A stretch of 64,000 nucleotides of DNA, taken from positions 6,231,413 to 6,295,412 of the forward strand of contig CM069598.1 in the NCBI GenBank assembly GCA_035771175.1, read 5' to 3'. Below are positions 15,258 to 29,614 of this stretch, one piece after another. This DNA comes from Paratinospora sagittata. Its lineage: Eukaryota; Streptophyta; Magnoliopsida; Ranunculales; Menispermaceae. The position numbers were made by a program, and so were the translations under genes. Under the pieces are notes generated by a model. The model worked only from the letters and a program-made list of their open reading frames with translations, did no database searches and was not told the DNA's origin. Each line of letters starts with the position of its first letter. Within the stretch, counting starts at the first letter, position 1.

Positions 15258-17880
15258 ACTTCATTTTCCTGTTCAAAGAGGTAACAGATCTGTTAATTAT
15301 TTGTTTTCTCATTCCTTTATAGGGAATAGAGTCGGGAGTTCCTGTTCTAAAGTTCTAAGAAATGATGATGCAATCCAGGACACATCTGGCAGCCATATAA
15401 TATGTATTCTTCGTTTTTGTTTTTTGGTTTTTCCTTTTGTTGTTTGTTTGTTTTTGTTTTTCCAGTTGGGCAATAAAGAGCATTATAAGTTCATTAACTG
15501 TTAAAGGCTTTGCACATCATCTTCTTTCATTGAAGTAATACCATTATGGAGATATTGATTACTTAATATTATGTCATTAATTTTTTTCAATTTCACACAT
15601 GCAAACTGATTCACTCCTGTGACTGCATACATGCACCAATGTTCTGAAATTTTGAGTGATCTTGGGATCACGGGTCTTGATCAGCAAGATCATCCTAAAT
15701 TTCAGACATTGTCGTATGCGTAGATGCATATATGCAATCGACCATCAAGAATATAAACCTTTTTTTTCCGCTTGGTGGATTGTCAAAATTCCCATCAAAT
15801 CTGTTGAATTATGTTTTGAATTTGACTACTTTTTATTTGTCCAACACTTCCACTCAGTATGACACCCAATTCATCAGTTCAATCCATCTTTCACTGTGAA
15901 ATTGTTTTTTTTCCCCTTTTTCGATTGTTGATGCATACATAAGATATACATTACTGCGATACTTGTGAAGTAGGCTGACCTTTTTGTTAGAAACATATAG
16001 GTGAATGAAATGTTCTATTGTAAATCGGTAATGTATTCACAAATGGCCACTGGTTACGAGCATTTTTGTCCATGTAGGTCGGAAAATGAATACTATGTGG
16101 TGTATGGACGTATCAGCCGTTTATTGCAAGCATACTCTTAGGTTGTGTGGTCTCATAAGCCCATTTGTTGTCTAGGAGTTCATTTGCTCCTTATGAGTTG
16201 ATATTTGTGTTGGTGAGTTCTTGGTTTCTGGGCTCCCTTCGAGGGCTTATGTTCCTCCCTCCCCACTCCCCAACTTTCCCCTGTTAGGATGAGGAGCTTG
16301 TAAGGTCTTTTTTTTTTCCGTTACAAATGAGCTTGGAAGTTTACCCTTCTATTTTTGATGTCATCAAAGGAACTGAATTAACTTGAAGGCTTATGCCCAA
16401 ATGAAGCATCTTCATGAAGACTTAGCCGGCATGAAATATACACTCTTTGATCTAATTTCTCCTCAGCATTATAACTAATTGGCTTGCACACTACATTACA
16501 GAAGTTGTAAAGGTTGTTTGCCAAGTTATTTTACAGGATGTAGAGAGAACCTATGCTGAAATTTTTAGCTGATTCCATGTATTATAATATGTGAAAAAAG
16601 GAAGTCCATCTTTGTTTATTAGATGCTGATTGTCAGGTAATTAAATAAATATAGAAAAATGTATTCAGATGCTTTAATTGCTATTGGCATAAGTTAATTA
16701 TATGTAATTATTGTATTTATTTTTCGCTCATTAGCATTTTGGTAGTTTAAAATCAGCTTCATGAATAACCTTTTATTGAAGGTCTTAATTAAGTTACATT
16801 AAACCTTTTTTTTTTTTTTTTTTCAGTAAGTAGTAACAATAAATGTTGATATTGCATGGATACTTGATAGACCTCATTATAAACTTCAAAAAACTAGAAA
16901 GTTGTTGGAGGAACCGTATGTAATTCAGAGCATAATAGACGGATTGACATGCTTGAGATATTGATATTTTGGGGAAGCAAACCAAACTCGAGGGTCTTGT
17001 AAAGAAAAGTTGTTAGTGGTGCTTCAAAGTTAAAATCGAGTTGGGTTCGGACACACTTGTTAATATAAAGTGTTATGACTCCTATTTTTGTTACCCTTAG
17101 TTTCCTATAATACTTTTATACTAACACTCTTTTTGTAATATTTATAATTTCTATTTAACTTTTGTGACTCTTTTAATTACTCTCAATCATAAAAAAAAAA
17201 AAAAAAAGAGCATGCTCAATGGGTAAGATTCTCTCATTTCTTGTTAGAGGAAGGTTTGATGGATGTAGAAGCTTTGTAATGTTGTGAAGAGAAATTGTTT
17301 TTAAATTTAACTACATGAAGACGAAGTAATGATAGAAGGTCTATCCTTCTTCTATTTGCTCAATAATATATTAGCTATAATTGTTTCCTATTAAAGAGAA
17401 TATCATTATCAAATTATCTTAGATGATAAATTAATTAACTTATTTTACATAGTGCTGGATCTAACTTATTAAATAGACTAAAGTGGAAAATGGAGATCAA
17501 ATTTAAAACCTCATTTTAACTCAACTCAATAATTTTTTTTTTTTTTTTTATAATTTCCTTTCTTCTCTTACAAAACTAAATTAGGTAAAAAAAAAAAGAA
17601 AAATCAAAAGCTCACCATTTAATGTGCAAACGTTGACTAATTTCATTAATGTGTATTTGAACCATTTTACTTGAAGTCGAAGCTTTTTTTTTACTTACAA
17701 ATAAATATAAGTTTTCTTTCTCCTCTTTTAATAATAGTGAGAGCGGGATTATGGTAGTTAGTTTGCATAGTCCTCATTTAAGCCTTTTATCCTTATTGTT
17801 CGCCTTCTTGACTTTATTAAAGGGTTTTAGTTTTCTCTTGGCCATTAGCACTAAAAAAAAAAAAAAGCTTACCATTAAAT
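15258..17880. other. PFA-DSP 3' region and intergenic DNA (right copy)
   Basis: Identical to 326-2948. No gene is recognisable. A candidate poly(A) signal AATAAA lies at 15472-15477. Confidence 0.6.
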
Positions 17881-18391
17881 GTATGGGCTTTAGGTCCTGG
17901 CGGGCCGGGCCGGGTTCAAATGCTAATTCTATTCCTGACTATTTTGTCCCAAGATAAACTGGCCCGCGTGGCTCAACTTAATTAGTTGAAGCTGAGAAAA
18001 ACTAATTTAATCAGAAAGCGTTCGCAATCTGGGATTTGGGAACTAGGGTTTACGTACTTATTCAGGGACAACTAACATTCCCGGCCCCAATCCGGATTGA
18101 GAGTTGAAATCACGAGCTTGTACGAGAGAAGAAGCATCTGGAAGAATCCACTTTGCTTCCTAGGGTTTTCAATTAATCAAATCTTTTCCTCCAATCTCTT
18201 CTCTCCTCATTTCCACCTGAAAACGAAAAAATCCCAGCTTGTTCGATCACTCGAGCGATTTCAATCTCGAAACGACACAGACGAGCTCTTAACTTGTGAG
18301 TTTTCTTTGTTTTTCTCTTCTTCCATTTGAAACAGTTCAAAAAATTTCATCTTTTTAAGTATTTGTGGAGATTTAGAGAAGAAGTAGTGGA

Positions 18392-20719
18392 ATGGGGAAA
18401 TCGGGTGGGAGGAAGAAGAAGGGTAGTAGTACTGGGAATCCTGCGGCTGGAGACCGCCAAGTCTCTGCTGCTAATGGCGTCGTTGATTTGGATTCCTCGA
18501 TCTTCTTGAAAAGAGCCCATGAGCTCAAAGAAGAAGGAAACAAGCGTTTTCAATCCAAAGACTATGTGGGTGCTCTTGAACAGTATGACCAAGCTCTGCG
18601 CCTCACCCCCAAGATCCATCCCGACCGTGCCGTCTTCCACAGCAATCGCGCTGCCTGTTTGATGCAGATGAAGCCTGTGGATTACGAAACTGTTGTCGCC
18701 GAGTGCTCTCTTGCTCTCCAAGTCCAGCCTCATTTTGGCCGGGCGCTTCTCCGGCGAGCTCGAGCATTTGAGGCGCAGGGGAAGTATGAAATGGCGATGC
18801 AAGACGTGCAAGCATTGTTGGGTGCTGATGCCAATCATCGGGACGCTTTGGAGATTGCCCGTCGCTTGCGGGTGGCACTTGGGCCGTGCCAGGAGGCCCA
18901 GCAGGACCTCCAAAGCCGTCCGTCTCCGGCTGCGCTTGGTGCTTCTGCTGTTCGAGGGGCGCCAATTGCTGGACTTGGTCCTTGCTTGCCCGCCCGTCCG
19001 GTGCCGAGGAAGTCCTCAGTTTCTGGAGTGGGATCACTTATGCTGCCAAACAATCAGTCTGATAAGACTCAACAGCTTCATGGTCCTGAATATGATCCTG
19101 AGCTCAGAGTATTGATGAACAAATCTATTTTGAAGCCTTTAAAGGAATCTCCTCCGACATTGGTTTCAAATGACATGAAACATAATTCTGATACTAAACA
19201 TAATTCCAAGGACCCGTTGTCTTCCTTGTTGTTGCCATTGCGCAAACATGAGCAGAATTCAAATTCTGTTACTAAATGGAGGCCAATGAAACTTATCTAT
19301 GATCATGACATTAGGCTTGCACAGATACCAGTTAATTGCTCCTTCAGAGTGCTGAGGGAAATGGTGAGTGCGCGGTTCCCATCATCCAAATCGGTTTTGA
19401 TTAAGTATAAGGACAATGATGGTGATTTGGTTACTATAACTTGTACTGGAGAACTTAGACTAGCAGAATCATGTGTGGATAATGTTGTGTCGAAGGAGCC
19501 TGGATCAGAGAAAACTGAGTCTTTTAGTTTGTTGAGGTTGCATATTGTTGACGTGAGCCGTGACCAAGAGCCACCTTTGTTGGAAGAGGAGGAGGAGTCT
19601 GAGGAGAAGCCAATGGAGGATGAGGGGGTGAAAAGCGACGAAAGTGGGTCTCATTCTTCTCCTATAAACTCAGTGGTGGAAACTGTGGATACTGAGGTTG
19701 GTAAAACAGATAAAGAAATTGCGAAGGAGAAGAATGGAGGTGGGGATGATGTTGAATGCAAGGAAGTGGAGATAGATGATTGGCTTTATGAGTTTGCTCA
19801 ATTGTTCCGTACCCATGTGGGCATTGATCCTGACGCCCATATTGATTTGCACGAGCTTGGGATGGAGCTGTGTTCTGAGGCTTTAGAGGAGTCGGTAACG
19901 AGTGAAGAGGCACAAAACCTATTTGATATGGCCGCTTCTAAGTTCCAAGAGGTTGCTGCTTTGGCATTCTTTAACTGGGGAAATGTCCACATGTGTGCAG
20001 CTCGAAAACGTATTCCTTTGGACGAGTCTGCATCAAAAGATGCGGTCGTAGCCCAGCTACAAGTAGCTTATGATTGGGTAAGAGAAAAGTATTCCTTAGC
20101 TGGGGAGAAGTATGAGGAGGCACTCAGGGTTAAGCCGGATTTCTATGAAGGTTTGCTTGCACTGGGACAGCAACATTTTGAGACTGCAAAGCTTCAATGG
20201 TCTTTTGCTGTGGCGAGTAAGATTGATCTGGCAAGTTGGGATCCTACTGAAACCATTAAGCTGTTTGATAGTGCAGAAGAAAAAATGAGAGCTGCGACTG
20301 AGATGTGGGAGAAACTGGAGGAGCAGAGGCTTAAGGAACTTGAAGATCCAACATCCAGCAAGAAGGATGACCTTCTGAAGAGAAGGAAGAAACAGGGATC
20401 GGATACAGATGGTGTTCCCACTGGAAGTGGCGGCCAGGGGGACATTTCACCAGATGAGGCTGCAGAGCAAGCAGCTGTTATGAGATCTCAGATACATCTA
20501 TTCTGGGGCAATATGCTTTTTGAGCGCTCTCAAGTAGAATTCAAGCTTGGTTTGGATGGTTGGCAAAAGAACCTGGATGCTGCTGTTGAAAGGTTTAAGC
20601 TTGCAGGAGCTTCTGAAGTGGACATTTCAGTTGTTCTGAAGAATCATTGCTCCAATGTGGATGGGGTGGAAACTGAGGCTAAGAATGTGACAAATGTAAG
20701 TGCTGATGTTGTGGCGTAA
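18392..20719 (+). CDS. CLMP1: TPR and PB1 domain protein of the CLMP1/Phox family (right copy)
   Basis: The predicted 775-residue product is identical to that of 3460-5787: N-terminal TPR block, central PB1 domain, acidic linker and helical C-terminal half. The identical promoter motifs and 3' flank are also present. If the duplication is an assembly artefact, this is the same gene seen twice, and this copy should be kept because its block is continuous with downstream DNA. Confidence 0.9.
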   Translation: MGKSGGRKKKGSSTGNPAAGDRQVSAANGVVDLDSSIFLKRAHELKEEGNKRFQSKDYVGALEQYDQALRLTPKIHPDRAVFHSNRAACLMQMKPVDYETVVAECSLALQVQPHFGRALLRRARAFEAQGKYEMAMQDVQALLGADANHRDALEIARRLRVALGPCQEAQQDLQSRPSPAALGASAVRGAPIAGLGPCLPARPVPRKSSVSGVGSLMLPNNQSDKTQQLHGPEYDPELRVLMNKSILKPLKESPPTLVSNDMKHNSDTKHNSKDPLSSLLLPLRKHEQNSNSVTKWRPMKLIYDHDIRLAQIPVNCSFRVLREMVSARFPSSKSVLIKYKDNDGDLVTITCTGELRLAESCVDNVVSKEPGSEKTESFSLLRLHIVDVSRDQEPPLLEEEEESEEKPMEDEGVKSDESGSHSSPINSVVETVDTEVGKTDKEIAKEKNGGGDDVECKEVEIDDWLYEFAQLFRTHVGIDPDAHIDLHELGMELCSEALEESVTSEEAQNLFDMAASKFQEVAALAFFNWGNVHMCAARKRIPLDESASKDAVVAQLQVAYDWVREKYSLAGEKYEEALRVKPDFYEGLLALGQQHFETAKLQWSFAVASKIDLASWDPTETIKLFDSAEEKMRAATEMWEKLEEQRLKELEDPTSSKKDDLLKRRKKQGSDTDGVPTGSGGQGDISPDEAAEQAAVMRSQIHLFWGNMLFERSQVEFKLGLDGWQKNLDAAVERFKLAGASEVDISVVLKNHCSNVDGVETEAKNVTNVSADVVA

Positions 20720-23700
20720 TCAAATTATAAGGATGATTGCTAGCACACATTGGAAAAGTGATGTGATGGTAGATGCTCTACATGCTCAGTGGTTCCAATG
20801 CAGTTCCTCTGTGTTGGTTCTGTATCCTATCTCGTGGTCATGAAGTTGGACTGGGAAAGAAAGGGTTCTTGCCATTTTGGCTATTTACTGCAAGTTTTGG
20901 GTTGTCAAATGGGGACTTCCCCCCTAAAGAAAAGGAAGAAATGGGTGTTTCAGTACAAAGGCACATACACTCAAAAGATTTTTTCTGGGAGTTCTTTTGA
21001 ATGGTTTTAGAGGTGACTTGCTTTATAAACTTGCTTCGAATGCTAATGAGTTTGAGTTAAATTAACTTCATGTTATTATAATCTAATTTCGTTATTTCAC
21101 TTGCCAACTCTATCTTTAGTCTTAATTCAGTTCTGGAATCATGAACTATCTGACAACAATTATTTTATGTTGAACCTTACATCTCACATTTGTTGGTGTT
21201 GACTAGTCTGGTTCTTGAAATGTGTCTGACCTTTCAAGTAGAGGTTTTTGCCCGAGCATTTCTTCTAGTGTGGCTTTGTGTCTATTGCAAATTGTTCTTA
21301 TTATTATTCTATTGAAATGAACCCTTTACGAAACAGTGAACTCTAATATTTTTTGATGTGAAGAAATATGGAGTTATTGCTAAATGCTGATTGATCATTA
21401 CCAAAGCATGCTTCCTTACCCCATGATGCTCATAGATGCTTCAAAATTGCAGGCCTGATGTTGCATAAATTGATTGATGAACAAACTATTGAGAGTTCTC
21501 TAATCTTATAAATGGTATGATGTCTGTGCAAGTATATCATGCAAGATGCTGGAAGACATATTATTGGATACTAGTTCTAACCATAAAAATGAATAATGTG
21601 TGTGATTATTGATTAGCAGTATGTGCCATGTGGGAACAGTTAGGCTAAACAAAAAGGTTTTGCTGGTCTTGTTATTGGCTTATAGAAACATGAAAAAACA
21701 AGTGAGTAAGTTTGTAATGCTTTATTTTGCTCAGTGTCAGCTGGTTACTTGTATGGATTATCAACATGTAATTTCTGAAAGGAGTGAGACATCATTGTTA
21801 AATATTTGTGTAATTACCTTGTTATGGGAGAGCGTAGCAAGAGGGGTTTGAGGGAGGACCATCCAAGAACATCAATTGGTTGCTTTGTTCCGGTTTTGTG
21901 GCTGTCAAATGCTGATCAAATTGCTTTGTTACACTAGGATAATTGGTAGTTCAAATGATTTTATTTTTTATTTTTTTAAGAACACGAAACTTTGGTTTAT
22001 TGAAGAAGTTGCATTCAAGTATCTACTTTTGAGTCTATTAAAGGAAGGCTTTTTTTTTTTTGGTAGCTTTTTTTTTTGTTTAATAGGGTGACTAGTTGGA
22101 AAACTTAAGAACCTTTGTTGTAAACCATCCAAGCAATAGTGTGGAAACAACTGTTGCCGCCTTAAGGTTTTCAAGCGATTAAGTTTTATGCAATTTTTTA
22201 TGCTTAGCAAAGTTTCATAGAATCACCAAGTGTGGGTGTAAGGCTTTGTATAGACGTGAGTCTCGCACATTGAGTTTGCTCTTGTTTTCAAAATTTAGTA
22301 GATTCAAAATTTCAAACCCATCAAAAGAGGAATTAGAGCCCGATTGGCAAGGTAAATTTTTTCTTCCTTGTTTGAGTCTTTGAAAACATGAAAGACTAAA
22401 AGCCTAAAATGCTAACAAACATTTTTTGCTTCATATCCACTGCATTGCAAAATGCAAATATTTTCTCCCTTTTTTGTCTCTCACTCATTGTTGATTTTAT
22501 TATTTACTTTTCTTGATTTCTTGCCTTTAGTTGAAAACGTAGAAATTATTTCTTAGCAGTCTAAGCTGCAGGTTATCACGATGAGTGTAGTTTGCGTTCT
22601 ATTGATTTCTATTAATTAAATTGTTTGAATGTGTTATTTTGAATCAAATTTTCTTTTTAATTCAAATTCAATTCGATTGATATCTTTTAAGATTAGGGAA
22701 AAGTGTGATGGAAGCTGGCTGCCGGTAATGTGAGGGTACTAGGGCATGCAAGTGTCTAGTTAGGACTAACTTTGTAAGGGTCATTTCTGCAAGAGCGTAT
22801 GTTAGTTGTTTCCTTGTTCCAGATGAGTTTCCTGTGTTGTTTTTGATTTCTGATAAGCAAAATAATAGATCAAAGCTTTTAATGTCACTGCATTGAGGTT
22901 GCTTTTGGATTAACTACAGTGATTAGGAAATTGCTTCAATAGGGTCGTCTGCTTCGGAGACACCTTTTTATTGTGATTCTCTTCTTAGGAAGAGCATCAA
23001 TGTGTATAGACTTTGAAGGCTGGACCAAAACGTTATGCTCTCAATTTGCTCTCTTGTTATTTATTTTATTTATTATTCAATTATTTATTTATTTTTGTGG
23101 TTATGGTTAAAGAGGTATTCCATTGATCCCCTGCCTTCAATACCAACTTTTGAGCCTCAAAAGTTTGGTCAGCATAATTCCTCAAAAAGTGGGGTATGGT
23201 CCTTCAATTGGTGCATCTCTCTTTATTGCATGTTTATGCTTGACAATCTAAACATAAGGGGCAAAACTTTGTTGATAAACTGCACCACATACAAATGAAA
23301 TGCTGATTTGATGACCATCTTACTCATTGTTCCTTCCCTTTGCATTTTCTTTCTTCTTTAATGCCCTAATTGTTTTTTGACGAGCAGCTCTATGATTGAC
23401 ATTCTTTATAAGAGTGGTTGTGCTAGCTCTTCATTTTTTGGGTGGTACACCTTTGGGGATGTATGTGCAGTGGGATTTGATTGTGGAGAAAATAGAACCT
23501 TGGTGGTCACACATGTGGCTATTTGAAGAGATTGGTTTGGCTACTAGGTTCCTTACATAACCATGGAGGTGGTTGTGAACTGTGAAGATCTTTATGACAT
23601 TACTTTAAACCTTGTTTGCATTTAAGTGCGACTTCAATAGGTTCAAGGAGTATGTGACTGGTGGTCCATTTGTATGCTATTATCTATTAGTTGTAACCAT

Positions 23701-26700
23701 AACCATTCCTTTCTTGTTTAATGAATCTTGTTCTCATCAAGAAAGAGAAACAACTATAATATCTGTGGTAAAGGGGGCCTAGTGACAGCTGGGGGAACAA
23801 CGAGTCCTTGGTCATTGTCATGAATTAGCCAAATGGATAACATGAAGTAGGTCGCTCGCTTCAAGGTTTATACTCTTCAAAAAATTAAGTTTCACAGCTT
23901 AGTCATGCAATACATTTTTACTATGACAAGTACCCTTGCAATCAACAACTCTTCCCAGGTTAAAGCAAAGTCACTCATGGTTCACCATAGGACCTAATTT
24001 ACTGTTAATAATAACGTAGTCAGATAGATTGGAGGAGAAAGGTTTAGGAGACTTTGGTTTCTTGGTTTCTGCTTGCATCTGGAAATTGCTGGAGATTAGA
24101 TATATTATGTAGGATTCACATTAGTTTCTTCTGGAATGGATCTATGTATCTGTATGTACACGTACATATTTGATAGGAAATAGAATGGATATGTTGATTG
24201 CAGGCTTGTGCAACTAACTGAACACTGTATTCCTGATCAATTCATCATGGATTCTCTTCCTATGTTTTTTGTTTTCTGTTCTCCCTTTTCTTGTTTTGAT
24301 ATTACTGTATTTGTCAAATGTTTAGTGCATTCCCCTTTACTAAAGAAGAAAAGTTAACGTTTGATATGCGCTTGCTGTCTTTATTGTCAGATACTCTTAG
24401 ATAAGTAAGCAAAATAATCTATCTATATATATAAGGAAAAAAAAAGAGAAAGGAGAGGGAAGAAAGTTTTAGATTTCTCAAAGATAACTATTGAATGGAA
24501 AGTTATTTGATGCAAAAGTTGTGTTATAATTTTTTTTAGTTGGTTGTAATGGGGAATCTGATCAAAAGAAGTAATGATCATAATCTTTTGTAATGTTGAG
24601 GAATACATGCCATTCCTGCTTAAGAAATTTTTATCTTTAAATTTCTCTTTCAACATTTTTATAATTAAGCTTAACTAATCCATGACTTCCCATATAGAGG
24701 AATCTGTATCTTTCATTAGTAACAAATGCAATTGGCTAGCCGCCCTGCACTTGCAATTTTATAACATGGGAATACAATCTGCTTGGACCCTTTGCGAATC
24801 TTTACAGGATTAGAAAGTAAAAGTATTCAGCAATTGTTTGGATGAGGAATGCTGTATTATTTTTTTGTAGATAGCATCCTTGGTGTTGCAGTGATGTCAT
24901 GTAGCAACTATGTGGAAGTTGCCTGTTATTATCCTGCATTATACAATTCTATTATATTAAATTCTTTAATATTTTCAAGGGTAGATGTCAAAGATAACAT
25001 ATGACCCAGAGACCAGAGACTAGAGAGAAAAAATTGTTGTATAATTAATATTGGATTAGTCACTGATTTGGACTCTTTTCTTGTCTTCCACTAGCCAAAC
25101 CAAGTAACACCTAGGGGCAACTCAGACACTGAAGAATTAGAAACTTGAGCTCACCTACCTCATAAACAAAACTTTCCTGTCAAAAGGGTTTATAGCTTCA
25201 GATCTAGTGAACCTTTGTGAAATACTCAATTGAATTGTTTATAGTAAATATGATAATTGTTTCAAAACTCAAGGAGACCCAGTATGACTGAAATGTTTAA
25301 CAAGTCAATATCTGTCAGACATTTGATTGGAGAGTCTCTTATATTATAATCAAATATCAACTTATTTTTATCATCATGATTTGATTGAGTTAGGTAAGTT
25401 TTCTAAATGGTTGGTTTTGAAGGTAAGAAGATTAGTACAAGCCCTTGAATGCTACTTATTGTAAATTGAGGAAATGGTTGGAAGATTTGAATGGTTATGA
25501 GCACAGCTGCAAGAATCTAAAGCAGAAGCAACATGCTGATGTAAATCTTACTAATTGGTCCATCCAAACAGGTCTTTAATGGAGCAAAAATCCAGTGTCT
25601 CCTGTGTTGTCAACACCATTATCTTTCCAGATTGATGACCTGTACTACTACAGTAATAGCCCAGTAAATGCCATTGCAGATCTTGTAAAAAGGAAAAAAA
25701 AAAATTGTTTCTGGATATGAAACATTGGAAATCAAAATGGGCCCTGAAAAAAAAAAAAAAAAACAATTTACTTTAGCAATTTGATTTTGATCAGAAGGTT
25801 CTTAGGCGTCGGCAGCAAAATGTAACAGAAAAAAAAAATTATGTAAAAGAAGAAAAGAAACAAAAGTGTGAATATATATTAAGAATGATATGGTTTCCTG
25901 TGTAGGATAAAATTTAAGATTACTAGAAACCAATATTCTGTTGGTTTAGTGGCTCGGGGCTGTGTCAGGAAACGAGTTTAGGAGAGGAATTCTCTTTCTC
26001 TGTCACTTTTAGTATACTTCTTTGGTCAGTGGTGTGGAGAAGGGAAAAAGCACGTGCAATATACACTAATAAAAAAACACAATAAAAATAAAAGAAAATG
26101 CTATTCAAAACCTTTGTATTTTCTTTATTTAATATTTTGATAGGTTTATAGTTTTTGAACTTAAGGTAGGTAACTTAACCATTACAAGGATTATAACTGA
26201 ATGAATCAGTCAAAACCTAACATTTTGGGCTTAGTAGGGTCTACTCACCACCTACCCTTTTTCTTCTTCATTTCTGTAGTTGGGTATATGTTCATACATG
26301 GGAGGTGGATGTTCACTGTTCCATCAAATTGGTCCTACCCAATTTTGACCTACCACCTCAAAATCTTTAATTTTTTTTCTCATGTTCATGACCAAATGCA
26401 CACTTTAACTGCAGACTATTCAAAAGGGTCCTTGATAGTTTACGATCTCATATCTTTATTGCTTTTCTAACTACAAGGGAGATTTTAGCTGTCATGTCCA
26501 TCTATTCTACTTACCTTGGACTCAGTTTGGGTATAAATATCGGATACGAGTACATATCTAAAAGTCTGATTTATTCATTTTAAGATACATGGATTAGACT
26601 ATATTATACGTTATTGTTTCCTTCTTTTTTTTTTCTTCTTTTTCACTTATTTATTATTTGTTTAAAGTATCGGACACATATTTCATACTTATGTCATATC

Positions 26701-27179
26701 ATAAAGTGTCGGACGTGGGTATGTCGGGTTAAAATAAAAGGTCCCGATAACTTAGATGTCCATTAGATATATATAAATTTTATATTGTTTGTAAATATTT
26801 AGAACAATTATATATTTAAATTTAGTGAACAATTTTGATCTTTTTTAGGTAAAAAGAGACAGTAAAACCCATTTCCATTCAAGTTTGGTAATATTACATT
26901 ATAACATGAAGGAAGAAGGAGTCAAGAGTCATCATACATAGTAAAAAAGTAAGTACACTGCCTCAGTACTAGGTACTAGGTAAAGCTTCATTTTTTTTTT
27001 CTACATTGTACCAAACCAAGCACCACAAGATCCTAACTTCATAATTCTCATCAAGCCCAAACACTACAAACCACATGAAAAGAGACCAAATATAGAGATG
27101 CTTAATTAGTAACACAGACCCACATATTATATATATTATATTTTTGTCAATTTTCTCTCTTTGGAAGTTCTCTTCTTAA
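20720..27179. other. 3' UTR of the TPR-PB1 gene and intergenic DNA (right copy)
   Basis: Identical to 5788-12247. I see no gene, RNA or mobile element. Confidence 0.6.
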
Positions 27180-28661
<1,482 letters not shown>

Positions 28662-29614
28662 TCAGAAGCTTAAAACAAGAAGAAGGAGAAGAAGAAGGAA
28701 ATTTAGAGTTGTGTGTGTATAGAAAATAAGCTTTCTTCTTACTGATCTTAAGAGATTTTTCTAATGGTGTTGTGGGTGGTAGTACTGGCTAAATGGGTGT
28801 GAATTTATAGGCGTTTTGAGAAGTCATTTAAACAAGAAAGATAAAAACACTGAAGAGGGGCGGTGAAGGGTGTGGGGCTCATTTGTCACTCCCATTGAGC
28901 GTGGGAAACAAGTTTTGTGGCACAAGTATGGGATCTAATCATGCTGGGACCCAATATTTTTTTCCCATATGCTTTTGCTATATTGAGATCTGTAAGCTGT
29001 CTCACCTCTATCCTGACATGGCAATTGCGCACAAGGAGTCACAGTAGATCCCCTGTGGCCAGCCTCATAGAGGATCCACTGCTATATATAATTTGCTCTT
29101 TAATTTGCTGATCATGGAGCCAGTACTACTACTGGGCCACTGAACCAGGTCCCTCTTATATATCATCTCTCTTTCTTCTTTCAGTCAATCTTGGATTTTT
29201 TTTTTCTTTCTTTGGATTTTTTTTTTATTAATTTAATGCAAGACCTAGGAAGCTGCCTCTTCTTCTAGAATATGATATATGACCCAATATTTTTTTGTCA
29301 AGGGTCTGTATATATTTACTTAATGTACAAACTTTTTTAACTTCTGGATTATGTTTGAAATTTCAAAACTCTCTAATCTTTCACTTTTTTTTTAAGACAA
29401 CATTAGTAGAGTGGTTGAATCCCTTTTACTTGTGCTTTTGCGTAAATGCTTTTCATTTTTAGTTTCCTAAACTGTTGTCTCTTTCTTTCTCTCTATCTTT
29501 TTTTTTTTTTTCCTTCCTTCCTGAAATATTCAACGTGAGTACTAACCACGACAACGAGATAATCTAACTATTCTAATCAATATTTTATCGACACGAAAGC
29601 AAGAGATTAGTGGG